From DTKD01 sp050948905 (lineage in GTDB: Bacteria; Armatimonadota; UBA5829): a stretch of DNA of 64,000 nt. The position numbers were made by a program, and so were the translations under genes. The stretch lies in NCBI GenBank assembly GCA_050948905.1, contig JBMNES010000001.1, forward strand, positions 1,984,001 to 2,048,000, given 5' to 3'. The number at the start of each line of letters is the position of its first letter. Positions within the stretch are counted from its first letter, which is position 1. Positions 26,206-36,500 of the stretch are shown in pieces. Under the pieces are notes generated by a model. That model was not told the DNA's origin. It made no database searches and worked only from the letters and a program-made list of their open reading frames with translations.

Positions 26206-28158
26206 ATGGGCATTTCACTTAAAGGTCTTAGCATCGGCATCATAGCCAGCGTACTCGTCTGTCTGGTGGTTTCTTATGCGGAACTGGTAGTAAGATATAT
26301 TCAGATCGGGTTTCTGCAACTGCCACCTGTAGTTGTAGGACTTTTCTGCTTTATTCTTCTGGTTACTGCACTAACAAAGCGCACGAAGGCGCGTTTCAGT
26401 CTTACCCCACAGGAGTTGCTCACAGTTTATTGCATGATGCTGCTTTCGTCGATGATCAGCTCGCGGGGGTGTTTGGAGAAGATTCTGCCGCTGCTGGTAA
26501 CGCTGCCTTATTTTGCAAATCAAAGCAACGATTGGACGACCTACTTTTTCCCTCATATCAAAAAGTGGATGGTGCCGTTCGATCCTACGCAGACCGACCC
26601 GAATACTCCGCAGTTTGTCGCCCAGCGCTTCTTTGAGGGTCTGCGCAGCGGGGAGACCATACCGTGGCACCAGTGGATAGGGCCGCTGGTCTGGTGGGGC
26701 TTGCTGGCGCTGTTGATATTCGGCGCGTTTTTGTGCCTGGCTTCCATCTTACGCAGGCAATGGGTCGACAATGAAAAGCTCAGTTTTCCGCTCGCGCAGC
26801 TTCCTTTGGAGATGGTCAGCGGAGACTCACGGGGACAGGGTTTCTGGCGAAACTCGCTGACGTGGCTGGGGTTTTCGATTCCGGCAATCGTCTTCACAAT
26901 CAACGGACTACATGGCTGGTATCCATCTATTCCGCTGATAAACCTCGGTGTTTCGCTCGGTCAGTATCTTGACAACCCGCCCTGGGACTGCGTCGGTTTT
27001 TTAACGATGTATATCAGTTTTGCGGCGATTGGTTTCTTCTTTTTGCTGCCGACTGAGATATTATTTTCGCTGTGGTTTTTCCACATATTTGCAATAGTGC
27101 AGACTGTTATATTCAACTCGTACGGTATGGAAATGCCAGGTATGCCGTTGTATGGCGGAAAGATGTTTATCGGCTACCAGCAGATCGGCGCATATTTTGT
27201 GCTGTCGGCTTATTTGATATACGTCGCCTGGCCGCATCTCAAGCAGGTTTGGAGATCGGCCTGGGGGTTACAGAAAGTCGACGATTCTAACGAGCTTCTG
27301 CCGTATAGAACTGCTATGTTCGGTCTGTTCTTCTGCGTGATGGGCGCCACGTTCTGGTTCGCGGCCGCTGGTATGAACCCCTGGCTTGCGTTATTCGAAT
27401 TAGGGGTTTACATATTCGTGATCGCCTTGATTATGGCCAGGAGCACGGCCGAGGGCGGTTTGCTGATGACTGAAACCTCGTTCAGGGCTGTCGATGTCTA
27501 CCGAATATTTGCCCCAACTCACACTTTAGGCGCAGCTAATATGACGGTGCTTGGCTTTATGGATGCGGCCTGGTTTAGAGACCTGCGCGGTCTGGTGTTG
27601 ACGGGGTTTATGGACGGCTTAAAAATAGCCGACGGCGCGAAGATCCGCCGCAGGTCGTTTTTACCGGTGTTCGCTATAGCCATTCTTATCGCGATGATAA
27701 TCGGCGGTTTCTTCCAGATTTACCTGCCATATTCGCAGGGCGGCGTCAATTTATACGGCTATCCTTATAGGGACAACAACCTGCGCGCGTTTAACGACTA
27801 CACGCCTGCGATGAGAGGGCCAGTATCTACGATCGGCTGGCAGGCGCCAGTGTTCTTTGGGGTAGGCATTGTCTTTACGGCGCTGTTGTCGTATATGAGA
27901 TATTGCTTCTTCTGGTGGCCTCTGCACCCGTTGGGCTATGCTTTATGCTATTCGTGGACGATAATGGTCTTCTGGTTCGCCTGTTTTGTGGCGTGGATCA
28001 TTAAGATCACGCTAATGAGATACGGTGGCATGAAACTCTACTTACGCGCTCGTCCGTTTATGCTGGGTATGATTATGGGTGAGTTCTCAATGGCGCTGGT
28101 ATGGGCGTTGATAGCCTGGGCATTTGATGTGCCAGCTCCGTTCTTCCCCTGGCCGTAA
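26206..28158 (+). CDS. DUF6785-type polytopic membrane protein
   Basis: A 650-residue integral membrane protein with about 12-14 hydrophobic helices, many Trp/Phe/Tyr residues and an N-terminal block (L-T-P-Q-E-L-L-T-V-Y-C-M) typical of the DUF6785/DUF6784 proteins common in Armatimonadota, Planctomycetota and Verrucomicrobiota. These are distantly like oligopeptide-transporter-type carriers; no substrate is known. It lies 36 bases after rfaE1 with AGGAAG before the ATG, so it may be read from the same transcript, and it ends at a strong terminator. Confidence 0.8.
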   Translation: MGISLKGLSIGIIASVLVCLVVSYAELVVRYIQIGFLQLPPVVVGLFCFILLVTALTKRTKARFSLTPQELLTVYCMMLLSSMISSRGCLEKILPLLVTLPYFANQSNDWTTYFFPHIKKWMVPFDPTQTDPNTPQFVAQRFFEGLRSGETIPWHQWIGPLVWWGLLALLIFGAFLCLASILRRQWVDNEKLSFPLAQLPLEMVSGDSRGQGFWRNSLTWLGFSIPAIVFTINGLHGWYPSIPLINLGVSLGQYLDNPPWDCVGFLTMYISFAAIGFFFLLPTEILFSLWFFHIFAIVQTVIFNSYGMEMPGMPLYGGKMFIGYQQIGAYFVLSAYLIYVAWPHLKQVWRSAWGLQKVDDSNELLPYRTAMFGLFFCVMGATFWFAAAGMNPWLALFELGVYIFVIALIMARSTAEGGLLMTETSFRAVDVYRIFAPTHTLGAANMTVLGFMDAAWFRDLRGLVLTGFMDGLKIADGAKIRRRSFLPVFAIAILIAMIIGGFFQIYLPYSQGGVNLYGYPYRDNNLRAFNDYTPAMRGPVSTIGWQAPVFFGVGIVFTALLSYMRYCFFWWPLHPLGYALCYSWTIMVFWFACFVAWIIKITLMRYGGMKLYLRARPFMLGMIMGEFSMALVWALIAWAFDVPAPFFPWP

Positions 28159-28179
28159 TAATCAACAAGAAACTCTCCA

Positions 28180-28225
28180 GACCTCGATGGGCCGATGCAA
28201 TTTTGTCGGCTATCGAGGTCTTTTT
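28180..28225 (+). terminator. Strong rho-independent terminator
   Basis: GACCTCGAT (28180-28188) pairs with ATCGAGGTC (28212-28220), and an inner GCCGA/TCGGC pair (28091-type spacing, at 28191-28195 and 28206-28210) extends the stem; TTTTT follows directly. It closes the transcript that includes the DUF6785 gene. Confidence 0.88.
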
Positions 28226-28336
28226 GGGTATTGTCAGCCGAAACAATACAATGACCAAATAGTCATCTAATCAACAATTAAAACCCTTATGATATCCAGT
28301 TGCTATAAAATTTGGCGCCTAAATTGTCTCGCAGGC

Positions 28337-28365
28337 TTGACAGGCATGATTATATGAGCTATAAT
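28337..28365 (+). promoter_or_regulatory. Consensus sigma-70 promoter of the cold-shock gene
   Basis: TTGACA (28337-28342), exactly 17 bases, TATAAT (28360-28365): a full consensus match. Expected transcription start is near 28372, giving a leader of about 55 bases. Confidence 0.9.
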
Positions 28366-28378
28366 TCACAGAAGTGGT

Positions 28379-28403
28379 CAGGAATTATAGTTGTTAATTC
28401 CTG
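28379..28403 (+). promoter_or_regulatory. Hairpin in the cold-shock mRNA leader
   Basis: CAGGAATTA (28379-28387) and its perfect complement TAATTCCTG (28395-28403) flank a 7-base loop. The hairpin starts within a few bases of the expected transcript 5' end and stops 11 bases before the GGGAG ribosome site. It could stabilise the mRNA or respond to temperature. Confidence 0.6.
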
Positions 28404-28427
28404 GCCGATTATCAGGGAGTGGGCAGT

Positions 28428-28652
28428 ATGTTAAAAGGTAAAGTTAAATGGTTTAACGACGCTAAAGGCTATGGGTTTATTCGGTTGGATGACGATAGCA
28501 GTGGAACGAAAGACATTTTCGTACATTACACCGAGATAGCCAAGCAAGGTTTCAAATCGCTGCAGGAAGGTCAACCGGTCAACTTCGAACTCGCAGAGAC
28601 TCCGAAAGGTCTGCAGGCTCGCAACGTAGCTCCGGCTGATAGCAACGCCTGA
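28428..28652 (+). CDS. Cold-shock protein (CspA family)
   Basis: A 74-residue OB-fold RNA/DNA-binding protein. It has K-G-K-V-K-W-F-N, the RNP1 motif K-G-Y-G-F-I and an RNP2-like D-I-F-V-H-Y, covering the whole family length with a short C-terminal tail. It acts as an RNA chaperone. ATG 28428 is chosen (GGGAG eight bases upstream); GTG 28419 overlaps that site. It is monocistronic between a consensus promoter and a stem-loop. Confidence 0.95.
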   Translation: MLKGKVKWFNDAKGYGFIRLDDDSSGTKDIFVHYTEIAKQGFKSLQEGQPVNFELAETPKGLQARNVAPADSNA

Positions 28653-28684
28653 CACACACGCTTGCACGGCCGCAAGCCCGTGTG
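28653..28684 (+). terminator. Stem-loop right after the cold-shock gene
   Basis: An imperfect stem (CGCTTGC-type six-base inner stem and CACAC/GTGTG outer stem with a two-base mismatch) begins one base after the stop codon and has a six-base loop. No T tract follows, so it is an mRNA 3' structure or weak terminator rather than a clear intrinsic terminator. Confidence 0.4.
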
Positions 28685-28779
28685 GCCCGCTGGGCATCCT
28701 CCTCCCGAATGCGGGCTGTACCGTCGCTGTCAATTATTGTCAGTAACACCTCACGATACACCGTAACGATGCCGCTCGC

Positions 28780-28808
28780 TTGACATACGGCTCAGCTTCA
28801 GCCATACT
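28780..28808 (+). promoter_or_regulatory. Promoter of the rhamnosidase gene
   Basis: TTGACA (28780-28785), 17-base spacer, CATACT (28803-28808), placed 42 bases ahead of the TTG start. A near-consensus AGAAGGAGA ribosome site lies between. Confidence 0.65.
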
Positions 28809-28849
28809 TTCTTCGTACTCCATTACCTCAAATTAGAAGGAGATCCGAT

Positions 28850-31800
28850 TTGCGCCTGATATTGCTGTTCGTTTGCATCCTGCTAACCGCGCTCCCCGCA
28901 TTTGCGTCACAACCGGCTCATTTGCTCACCGAATATCTCACTAACCCTTTGGGGATAGATTCATCGAAACCCGCCTTCTCATGGCGCGTGAATGAATCAA
29001 CGCAATCGGCCTACCAAGTCCAGGTCGCAACCAGCGAGAAACTCATCGGCAATGCTGATATGTGGGACAGCGGCAAAGTCGCATCGAATCAGGCGACAGC
29101 AGTTTATTATGCCGGCAAGCCGCTTAGCAGCCGAACCCGCTACTTCTGGCGAGTCCGCACCTGGGACAAATCCGGCAAACCGAGCCAATTTAGCCAGCCA
29201 GGGAACTTTGAAACCGCGCTATTTAATGGCAGTGATTGGAGAGCGAAGTGGGTTACAGTGCCCAGCTCAGGTGGTAACGGTTACCACTCTCAATTCGGCA
29301 GCGACGAAAATGACTCCAAATGGGTACAAATTGACCTCGGAAAGCCTGCAACGTTCGCCAAAGTAGTTCTTTATCCCGCCCGCCCTTACAACTTCCAACG
29401 CGACGAGCCGGGTTTCGGGTTTCCTGTAAGGTATAAGATAGAAGCCTCAAACGATCCGAACTTTGCGGCTGGAAATATCGTCGCCTGCATAGACCGCACA
29501 GACTCCGACCAGCCGCGGCCGGGTGTGAATCCGGTGGAGTTGTCCACACAGCCCATCACTGCGCGTTATCTGCGCATCACTTCTATAAAACTGCACCATC
29601 CAGAAGGCACCAAGCCTGTGTTTGCACTTGCCGAAGCCGAGGTTTTGGATGCTAACGGCGATAATCTGGCCTATCGCGCCAGCGTCACGGCCAAAGACAG
29701 CATAGAGGGCCACGATTGGTCGACCAGGCATCTCACAGATGGCGATCAAATCTCTCACGCCCCCAACCGCTCCGGCCCCATCGCTCGACGCGAGTTCAAC
29801 GTAAAGGGCAAAATCACACGCGCACGGGCCTATGTGACTGGCCTTGGCTACTACGAATTATTTATCAACGGCCATAAGATCGGCGACAGGGTGCTCGACC
29901 CTGCCCGCACGGAATACTCAAAGCGAGTCGATTATAGCGTTTACGATATTACCAACAATCTCTCTGAAGGCCGCAACTGCGCGGGAATAATGCTGGGCAA
30001 CGGTTGGTGGAGCGAATCTCCTAGATTTTTGCTGCAAATGGAGCTTCTATATGCTGATGGGTCGAAGCAAACAATTATTTCCGATGGCTCCTGGAAATAT
30101 GCGTATGGCCCAATTTCAGAAAATACGCTCTATCACGGCGAGACTTACGATGCTCGGCAGCAGTTACGCGGGTGGGATAAACCCGGCTTCAACGACGCTC
30201 AATGGTCGCCTGTCGAGCTTGTCGATATGTCCGATAGAACCCTGACAGCGCAGACAATTCAGCCTATTCAGGTTGTTGGAAACATCCAGCCGAAGAAGAT
30301 TACTTCTCCCAAACCCGGCGTATACGTGGTAGATTTCGGCCAGAATTTCTCAGGCTGGTGTCGAATCAGCGTCGGCGCGCCTGTCGGCACAAAAATCACA
30401 CTAAAACACGCCGAGCTTATCTATCCCGACGGCACTGTAAATCAGGAGAACCTGCGCAGTGCCCGTGCTACTGATGTATATGTCACAGCCGGTGTCGGTC
30501 GCGAGGTTTATGAGCCGCGATTTACCTATCACGGGTTCAGATATGTCCAGATCGAAGGCTGGCCGGGGACACTTACGAAAGACGCTATCCAGGGTCGTCT
30601 GGTTTGCACTGCGTTAGCTCCGGTGGGTAAGTTTTCCTGTTCAAACGATTTGATCAACAAGATTCAAGATTGTTCGTGGTGGGGAATGCGCACTAACTAC
30701 CATTCTATCCCCACAGATTGCCCGCAGCGCGATGAGCGGCAGGGCTGGACCGGAGACGCACAGATGACCGCCTCTGCGCTATATTATAACTTTGACATGG
30801 CCCCTGCCTGCGAGAAGTTCTTGCAGGATATCGCCGATGCACAGGGCGAAGACGGCTCCGTGCCGGATACGGTGCCCAAGGTCTGGGGCGGTCAGAATGG
30901 CGACCCGATGTGGTCGGCGGCGTACCCCGTAATTCTCTGGGAGACCTATCTGCACACCGGAGACAAGGGACTTCTGGCCAGACACTACGACGGCATAAAG
31001 AAGTTCATCGACCATTTGCAGGAGCAAACAAAAGATCTGGTTCTCTATCACAACACCTACGGCGACTGGGTATCAATCGAGCCGACTCCGAAGGAGTTGA
31101 TCTCCACCGGCGGTTTCTGCTGGATGACGGGAATGCTGGCTGACATGGCAGAGGCGCTCGGCAGAACCGAGGATGCAAAAACATACCGTGCCCTGAAAAC
31201 CTCCATCGCAGCCGCATTTAATAAGGCATTTTACGATCCCAGGACAGGAATCTACGGCAACGGCAGCCAGTTCTCAATAGCTATGCCCCTTGCACTGAAC
31301 ATCGTGCCGGCGCAGAATAAGGCCCAGGTTTTGGCTACTTTGGTAGATGCTGTTGAGGTCAAACACAAAGGACACCTCAGCACCGGATTTATCGGCACTC
31401 CATTTTTGCTGGATGCGTTGGTAAAGCACGGCCGGGCAGACCTGGCATATAAAATCGTCAGCCAGCCCACCTATCCAGGTTGGGGTTATATGATCGAAAA
31501 CGGCGCCACCACAGTTTGGGAGCTTTGGCATCTGGCCACCGGCAACGGCATGAACTCCCACAATCACCCGGCTTTCGGTTTCGTTAGTTCGTGGTTCTAT
31601 AGAACCCTCGCGGGCCTCTCCCCTGAAGCAGGCAATGCCGGCTGGGCGCATTTCAAGGTCAAACCCTATGTGCTCGGCGATCTGAAATGGGCGAAGGCGT
31701 CGATTGACACGATTCGAGGCAAGGTGGCTTCGCAGTGGAGTTTGATTGACGACGGAATCGAATTGAAAGTCACCGTCCCAATGGGCAGCACCGCGGAGGT

Positions 31801-31945
31801 ATTTCTGCCCAAATTGGGGAAACAAAATTGCAGGGTATTCAGCGGCAACGCCCTTGTAAACAAGGGCCAGCTTCGTGATGCGGGGGACTGGATAAGTCTG
31901 CACGCAGGCCCCGGCAGCCACGTTTTCAGACTCACGAGTAAATAA
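28850..31945 (+). CDS. Secreted GH78 alpha-L-rhamnosidase with inserted discoidin-like domain
   Basis: A 1,031-residue enzyme that removes terminal rhamnose from glycosides. Layout: signal peptide 1-19, fibronectin-like N-terminal domain (about 25-125), an inserted F5/8-type-C-like beta-sandwich (about 140-275), the rhamnosidase N-terminal lectin-like domain (about 290-470), a second beta domain, then the alpha/alpha barrel (about 590-930) and a C-terminal beta domain. The acid motif D-C-P-Q-R-D-E-R-Q-G-W-T-G-D and the later G-A-T-T-V-W-E base motif are intact. TTG start is supported by AGAAGGAGA eight bases upstream. It is followed 30 bases later by a transporter. Confidence 0.93.
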   Translation: MRLILLFVCILLTALPAFASQPAHLLTEYLTNPLGIDSSKPAFSWRVNESTQSAYQVQVATSEKLIGNADMWDSGKVASNQATAVYYAGKPLSSRTRYFWRVRTWDKSGKPSQFSQPGNFETALFNGSDWRAKWVTVPSSGGNGYHSQFGSDENDSKWVQIDLGKPATFAKVVLYPARPYNFQRDEPGFGFPVRYKIEASNDPNFAAGNIVACIDRTDSDQPRPGVNPVELSTQPITARYLRITSIKLHHPEGTKPVFALAEAEVLDANGDNLAYRASVTAKDSIEGHDWSTRHLTDGDQISHAPNRSGPIARREFNVKGKITRARAYVTGLGYYELFINGHKIGDRVLDPARTEYSKRVDYSVYDITNNLSEGRNCAGIMLGNGWWSESPRFLLQMELLYADGSKQTIISDGSWKYAYGPISENTLYHGETYDARQQLRGWDKPGFNDAQWSPVELVDMSDRTLTAQTIQPIQVVGNIQPKKITSPKPGVYVVDFGQNFSGWCRISVGAPVGTKITLKHAELIYPDGTVNQENLRSARATDVYVTAGVGREVYEPRFTYHGFRYVQIEGWPGTLTKDAIQGRLVCTALAPVGKFSCSNDLINKIQDCSWWGMRTNYHSIPTDCPQRDERQGWTGDAQMTASALYYNFDMAPACEKFLQDIADAQGEDGSVPDTVPKVWGGQNGDPMWSAAYPVILWETYLHTGDKGLLARHYDGIKKFIDHLQEQTKDLVLYHNTYGDWVSIEPTPKELISTGGFCWMTGMLADMAEALGRTEDAKTYRALKTSIAAAFNKAFYDPRTGIYGNGSQFSIAMPLALNIVPAQNKAQVLATLVDAVEVKHKGHLSTGFIGTPFLLDALVKHGRADLAYKIVSQPTYPGWGYMIENGATTVWELWHLATGNGMNSHNHPAFGFVSSWFYRTLAGLSPEAGNAGWAHFKVKPYVLGDLKWAKASIDTIRGKVASQWSLIDDGIELKVTVPMGSTAEVFLPKLGKQNCRVFSGNALVNKGQLRDAGDWISLHAGPGSHVFRLTSK

Positions 31946-31975
31946 ACTAAACCATCCTATTTCGGGAGTAACTAG

Positions 31976-33517
31976 ATGGGCATTACACTTATTGTTCTTT
32001 ATGTTTTAGTTATGCTGGTCATCGGCTATTGGGCGATGAAAAAGACCCACTCCGTCGGCGATTTCTTTCTCGGCGGTCGAAAGATCGGGCCTTGGATGTC
32101 GGCTTTTGCTTATGGGACCACCTATTTCTCGGCCGTGCTTTTCATCGGTTATGCGGGCAAGCTGGGGTGGGGGTTCGGCATCCACGCTTTATGGATCGCC
32201 ATAGGCAACGCCATCGTCGGCACACTGCTGGCCTGGTGGGTGCTGGCTGCGCGAACTCGATCTATGACGGCGAGGTTGAACGTAATGACCATGCCGGATT
32301 TTCTCGCGGCCAGATACGGTTGCAAATCCCTGAAAATCGTCGGCGCGCTGATTGTATTTCTATTTCTGGTGCCATATTCGGCGTCCGTATATCAGGGTCT
32401 CAGCTTCTTAGTTGGAGCGTATACAAACATACCCTATGAGTATGTGCTGGGGTTTCTGGCTGCTCTGACAGGAATTTATATTATTATGGGCGGCTATTTC
32501 GCTCTCACAATCACCGACCTCATTCGCGGCATAGTCGAGTTGGTCGGGGTCTGTGTTATGGTGTTGTTTCTGGTTCATCAGGTCGGAGGATTCGGTACCG
32601 CCACGTCAAAGCTACTTACCAACCCGGACTTCTCCCCGGCGTTACATCCAAAACCGCTGCCAGCAGGAGCCCCTGTCGCGCCCGGAATACCAATCCCTGG
32701 TTGGCTGATGCTGAGTTCTCTGGTATTACTGACCAGCTTCGGCCCCTGGGGTCTGCCGCAAATGGTGCAGAAGTTCTATTCGATCAAGGGCAAAGAGTAT
32801 ATCAAAAGCACCATAATAGTCTGCACGATATTCTCGTTGCTGATGGCTTTTGGCGCATACTACACCGGCGCGCTGACCCACCTCTTCGCAGTTGACGACG
32901 GCCGTTTGGTCGATGTAATCAAGGCAAAAGACCTCGGAATCGACGCACTGATGCCGAAGTTCCTCACCTGGCACACTCCACCAGCTATTGGTTTGGTCAT
33001 TTTGATATTAGTCTTCTCGGCATCCATGTCGAGTCTAAGCTCTCTCGTGCTTGTCTCCGCATCTGCAATTGCAATGGACTTATATCAGGGGATAATCGAA
33101 CCGAAGGCATCAAAACGCTCCGTTATGACTCTAATGAGAGTATTATGTGGAGTGTTCGTTGCGGCCTCGGTTCTGATTGCCTTAGGTAAAATCACGTTCA
33201 TAGTGAACCTTATGGCGCTGAGCTGGGGTGTATTGGCGGGCTGTTTTGCCGCTCCGTTCTTCTACGGCCTGTTCTGGCGGGGCACGACTAAGGCCGGCGC
33301 GATTGCCGGTATAGTCGGCTCGTTGATTGTAAACCTCGTGCTGTGCTGGGTATTGGGCACTCCCGGAATATCGGCAAGCGACCCTGCTATTCCCGTCGCA
33401 GGCGCTGCCGCAATCGTGGCGCCTTTCATTATCGTCCCGATAGTCAGCCTGATCACCAAACCTCTGCCAAAGGAACTGGTCAGGGCGGCTTTCGTCGACG
33501 AGGTTGCAAGCAAATAA
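31976..33517 (+). CDS. Sodium:solute symporter family protein
   Basis: A 513-residue inner-membrane carrier with about 13 hydrophobic helices. The N-terminus has S-V-G-D-F-F-L-G-G-R-K-I-G-P-W, typical of the SSS (SglT/PutP) family, and F-A-Y-G-T-T-Y-F-S-A in helix 2. Its place 30 bases after the rhamnosidase and before a terminator suggests uptake of the released sugar or glycoside, but the substrate cannot be read from sequence. Confidence 0.88.
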   Translation: MGITLIVLYVLVMLVIGYWAMKKTHSVGDFFLGGRKIGPWMSAFAYGTTYFSAVLFIGYAGKLGWGFGIHALWIAIGNAIVGTLLAWWVLAARTRSMTARLNVMTMPDFLAARYGCKSLKIVGALIVFLFLVPYSASVYQGLSFLVGAYTNIPYEYVLGFLAALTGIYIIMGGYFALTITDLIRGIVELVGVCVMVLFLVHQVGGFGTATSKLLTNPDFSPALHPKPLPAGAPVAPGIPIPGWLMLSSLVLLTSFGPWGLPQMVQKFYSIKGKEYIKSTIIVCTIFSLLMAFGAYYTGALTHLFAVDDGRLVDVIKAKDLGIDALMPKFLTWHTPPAIGLVILILVFSASMSSLSSLVLVSASAIAMDLYQGIIEPKASKRSVMTLMRVLCGVFVAASVLIALGKITFIVNLMALSWGVLAGCFAAPFFYGLFWRGTTKAGAIAGIVGSLIVNLVLCWVLGTPGISASDPAIPVAGAAAIVAPFIIVPIVSLITKPLPKELVRAAFVDEVASK

Positions 33518-33531
33518 TCGAAGTTAAGACG

Positions 33532-33570
33532 ATGGGTGGCGATGCGATTGAATCGCCACCCATTTGTGGT
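33532..33570. terminator. Bidirectional terminator between symporter and RND pump
   Basis: A perfect 12-base stem, 33532-33543 with 33552-33563 (core GGTGGCGA/TCGCCACC), with an 8-base loop, sits between convergent genes. TTTGTGGTTTT follows on the + side. The same core stem recurs at 54705 and 58151. Confidence 0.85.
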
Positions 33571-33571
33571 T

Positions 33572-36500
33572 TTACACAGCAGGGACTTTCTTCTTCCGCA
33601 GCTTATCCCTGGCCTGCTCAAGCAGCAGATACGCAGATGGCAGCACCAATAGAGTGAACAGCGTCGAGGTCGCCAGGCCACCGACCAGAACTATAGCCAG
33701 AGGTTTCTCTATCTCCGCACCGACTCCTCCGCTTAGAAGGATCGGCACCAGGCCCAACGCCGTGGACGCAACCGTCATCAGCTTAGGCCGCAGCCTTTGC
33801 ACGCTGGCCAGCCGAATCGCTTTCTCCCGCGTTTGCCCCTCAGCCAGATACTCATTAGTCTGAGTCAGAAGCACCAGACTGTTTTGCACCGCGATACCGA
33901 ACAGCGCGATAAATCCGACCGCAGAAGAGACGTTAATAGTCTCCCCCGTAATCAACAGTGCCGCGACTCCTCCGAAAAACGCCATCGGCACCGTGGCAAG
34001 AATAATCCCCGCATGGCTCGCCGACCCAAGCGCGAGAAAGAGCAGCATAAAGACGATCGCCAGAGCGATTATAGTAGCCAGCGTCAGCGACTGCATCGCC
34101 CTTTGCTGATTTTGATACTGCCCACCGAAGATCACGAAGTAATCGTCCGGCAACTCGACTTCTTTAAGGCCTTCCTTGATATCGTCGACCACCCCTCCGA
34201 GGTCACGGCCCTGGATGCTGGCGTCGATACTGAGCCGCCGGTTCATCGCCTCACGCCAGATCACGTTCGGCCCTTCTGACAGGGTAACATCAGCTACCTG
34301 AGAAAGCGGGATCTGTCCCCCCGAAGGGGTATCGACCAGCAGGTTCTTAATAGACTCGATATCCCCACGCACCTCGTCCGGGAATCGCACGAAGACCCCA
34401 TAACTGCGCTGGTTCTTCCAAACCTGGGTCAGCTCCTCGCCGCCAATGGCGAGCCTGACTATCTCAGAAACATGTGCCACAGAAATACCGTAGCGAGCCG
34501 CCGCCTGTCTATTAATTTCAACCTGCACCTGCGGGATACCCGTGGCCTGATCCATCGTGACGTCCGCCACACCCCTGACGCGTTTCATAATCTCTTCGAT
34601 TTGCTTGCCTTTTTGCGCAAGCACACCGATATCAGGCCCGAACAGCTTCACCTGCAGCGGGGCAGGGGTTCCCTCCATACTCTCGCTGATCTTATTTTGC
34701 AGAGGCTGGGTAAACGCTGCCGCCACACCGGGGATATGTTCTATCTGATGGCGAATATCGGCCAGAATCTGATCCGACGGCTTGCTGAGCTGGCCTCGTG
34801 GCTTCAGGTTCACAAACATCTCGCCCGAATTAACAGGCAACACGCACCCAATCGCCCTCTCAGACCGGCCATTTCTGCGCACAACTTCAGCCACATCCGG
34901 GTTTTTGACCAGCAGGTCTTCTATCTGACTTGTAATGCGATAGTTCTCCTCAAGCGAAGTCTCTGCCGGAGTAATCGTCGATACAAATATCGACCCTTCG
35001 TCCAGCTTTGGCATAAAGTCTCTGCCTACCGCCAGCAGACCAAACGCTGTCGGAATCAACAACCCAAAGGCGATTATCACCACAGTCCACCGATTGGCAA
35101 GCGCATACTCCAGCGCCGGGACATACAATTTCTTAATCCACGTCACCAGCCGCACCTCGCCTTCCTGCTCACCCTTTGGGTGCAGGAAGCGAGATGCAAG
35201 AATAGGCGTCAGAGTCAGTGAAATTGCCAGCGCGGCAAGCATGGCAGCGGCCACAGTAATAGCCAACGGCCTGAACAGTAGCCCCTCTATACCTCCCATC
35301 AAAAACAGCGGCAAAAACACCGCTACGATGATAAGAGTGGCAAACGCAATCGGCCGTCCCATCTCGATTGCTGCTTTATGCGCGACCTGCTCTTTGATAG
35401 TCGAATCGTCGATGCTGTCGCGATTTCTGAAGAACCTGTGATAGATGTTTTCGACCATAATAATCGAAGCATCCACCATAATCCCAACCGCAATCGCCAG
35501 ACCTCCCAGGGTCATCGTGTTGAGGCCGATCTTTAGCGCGCGCATCAACATCCCGGCGATCAGCACCGACAACGGCAACGATAGCGCCACTATCAGAGTG
35601 CTTCGCAGGTTCCCCAAAAAGACCAGCAGCACCAGCACCACAAGCACTGCTCCCACTAAAATCGCCTGTGTTACGGAGGACAGCGAATGCTTTATAAGCC
35701 GAGTCTGATCATAATACGGGACCAATCGGACGCCCTTGGGCAGGGTCGAGCGCATATCTTCCAGCGCCTTCTCGATTCCCCCGACAACCTTCATCGTGTC
35801 GGCGTCCGGCTGCTTTATAACCAGCGCGACTACGGTCTCCTTGCCGTCTTTGCTGGCGATGCCCCTGCGAATTGCAGTCCCCTCCTGTACATCCGCTACA
35901 TCCCGCAAATAGAGCGGCACCCCGTCGTTTTCGGCTATTACCGTGTCCTTGATATCATCAACCGAATCAAACCGTCCGATTCCCCGCACGGTATACTCAG
36001 TTGGGCCAGTACTTATAAACCCGCCGGCTGCGTTCTCGTTACCGCTCTGAACCGCATCCTCAATATCGGCCAATCGCACCTTATAAGCACGAAGCTTATT
36101 GGGGTCTATGGTCACGCGATACTGCCGCATTCGGCCGCCCATATTCAGCACCTCGGCCACGCCCGGCACTGTCAAAAGGTTATATCGCACCTGCCATTCG
36201 GCAATCTCCCTCAACTCAGTGGCAGGCAGATTACCTTCAACGGCAAACTCATAAACCTCTGCGAGTCGAGTTGTAGCGCTGCTGAGGTTCGGCGGTTCGG
36301 TGCCCGGCGGAAGCTGAGCAGCCACCTGGGACATTCTCTCGGTCACGAACTGCCTCGCCCGCCAGAACTCCGATTCTATATCGAACTCAACGACAACGGA
36401 GGACAGCCCCTGGGTGGTTTGCGAGCGAATCCTGCGCACACCAGGCAGGCCGTTCATAGCGGCCTCCATCGGTCGGGTGATCATTATTTCGATCTCCTCC

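Noticed and set aside
34472..35221. 249-codon open frame on + inside the RND pump region
   Set aside because: Antisense shadow with heavy Arg/His content and no start context.
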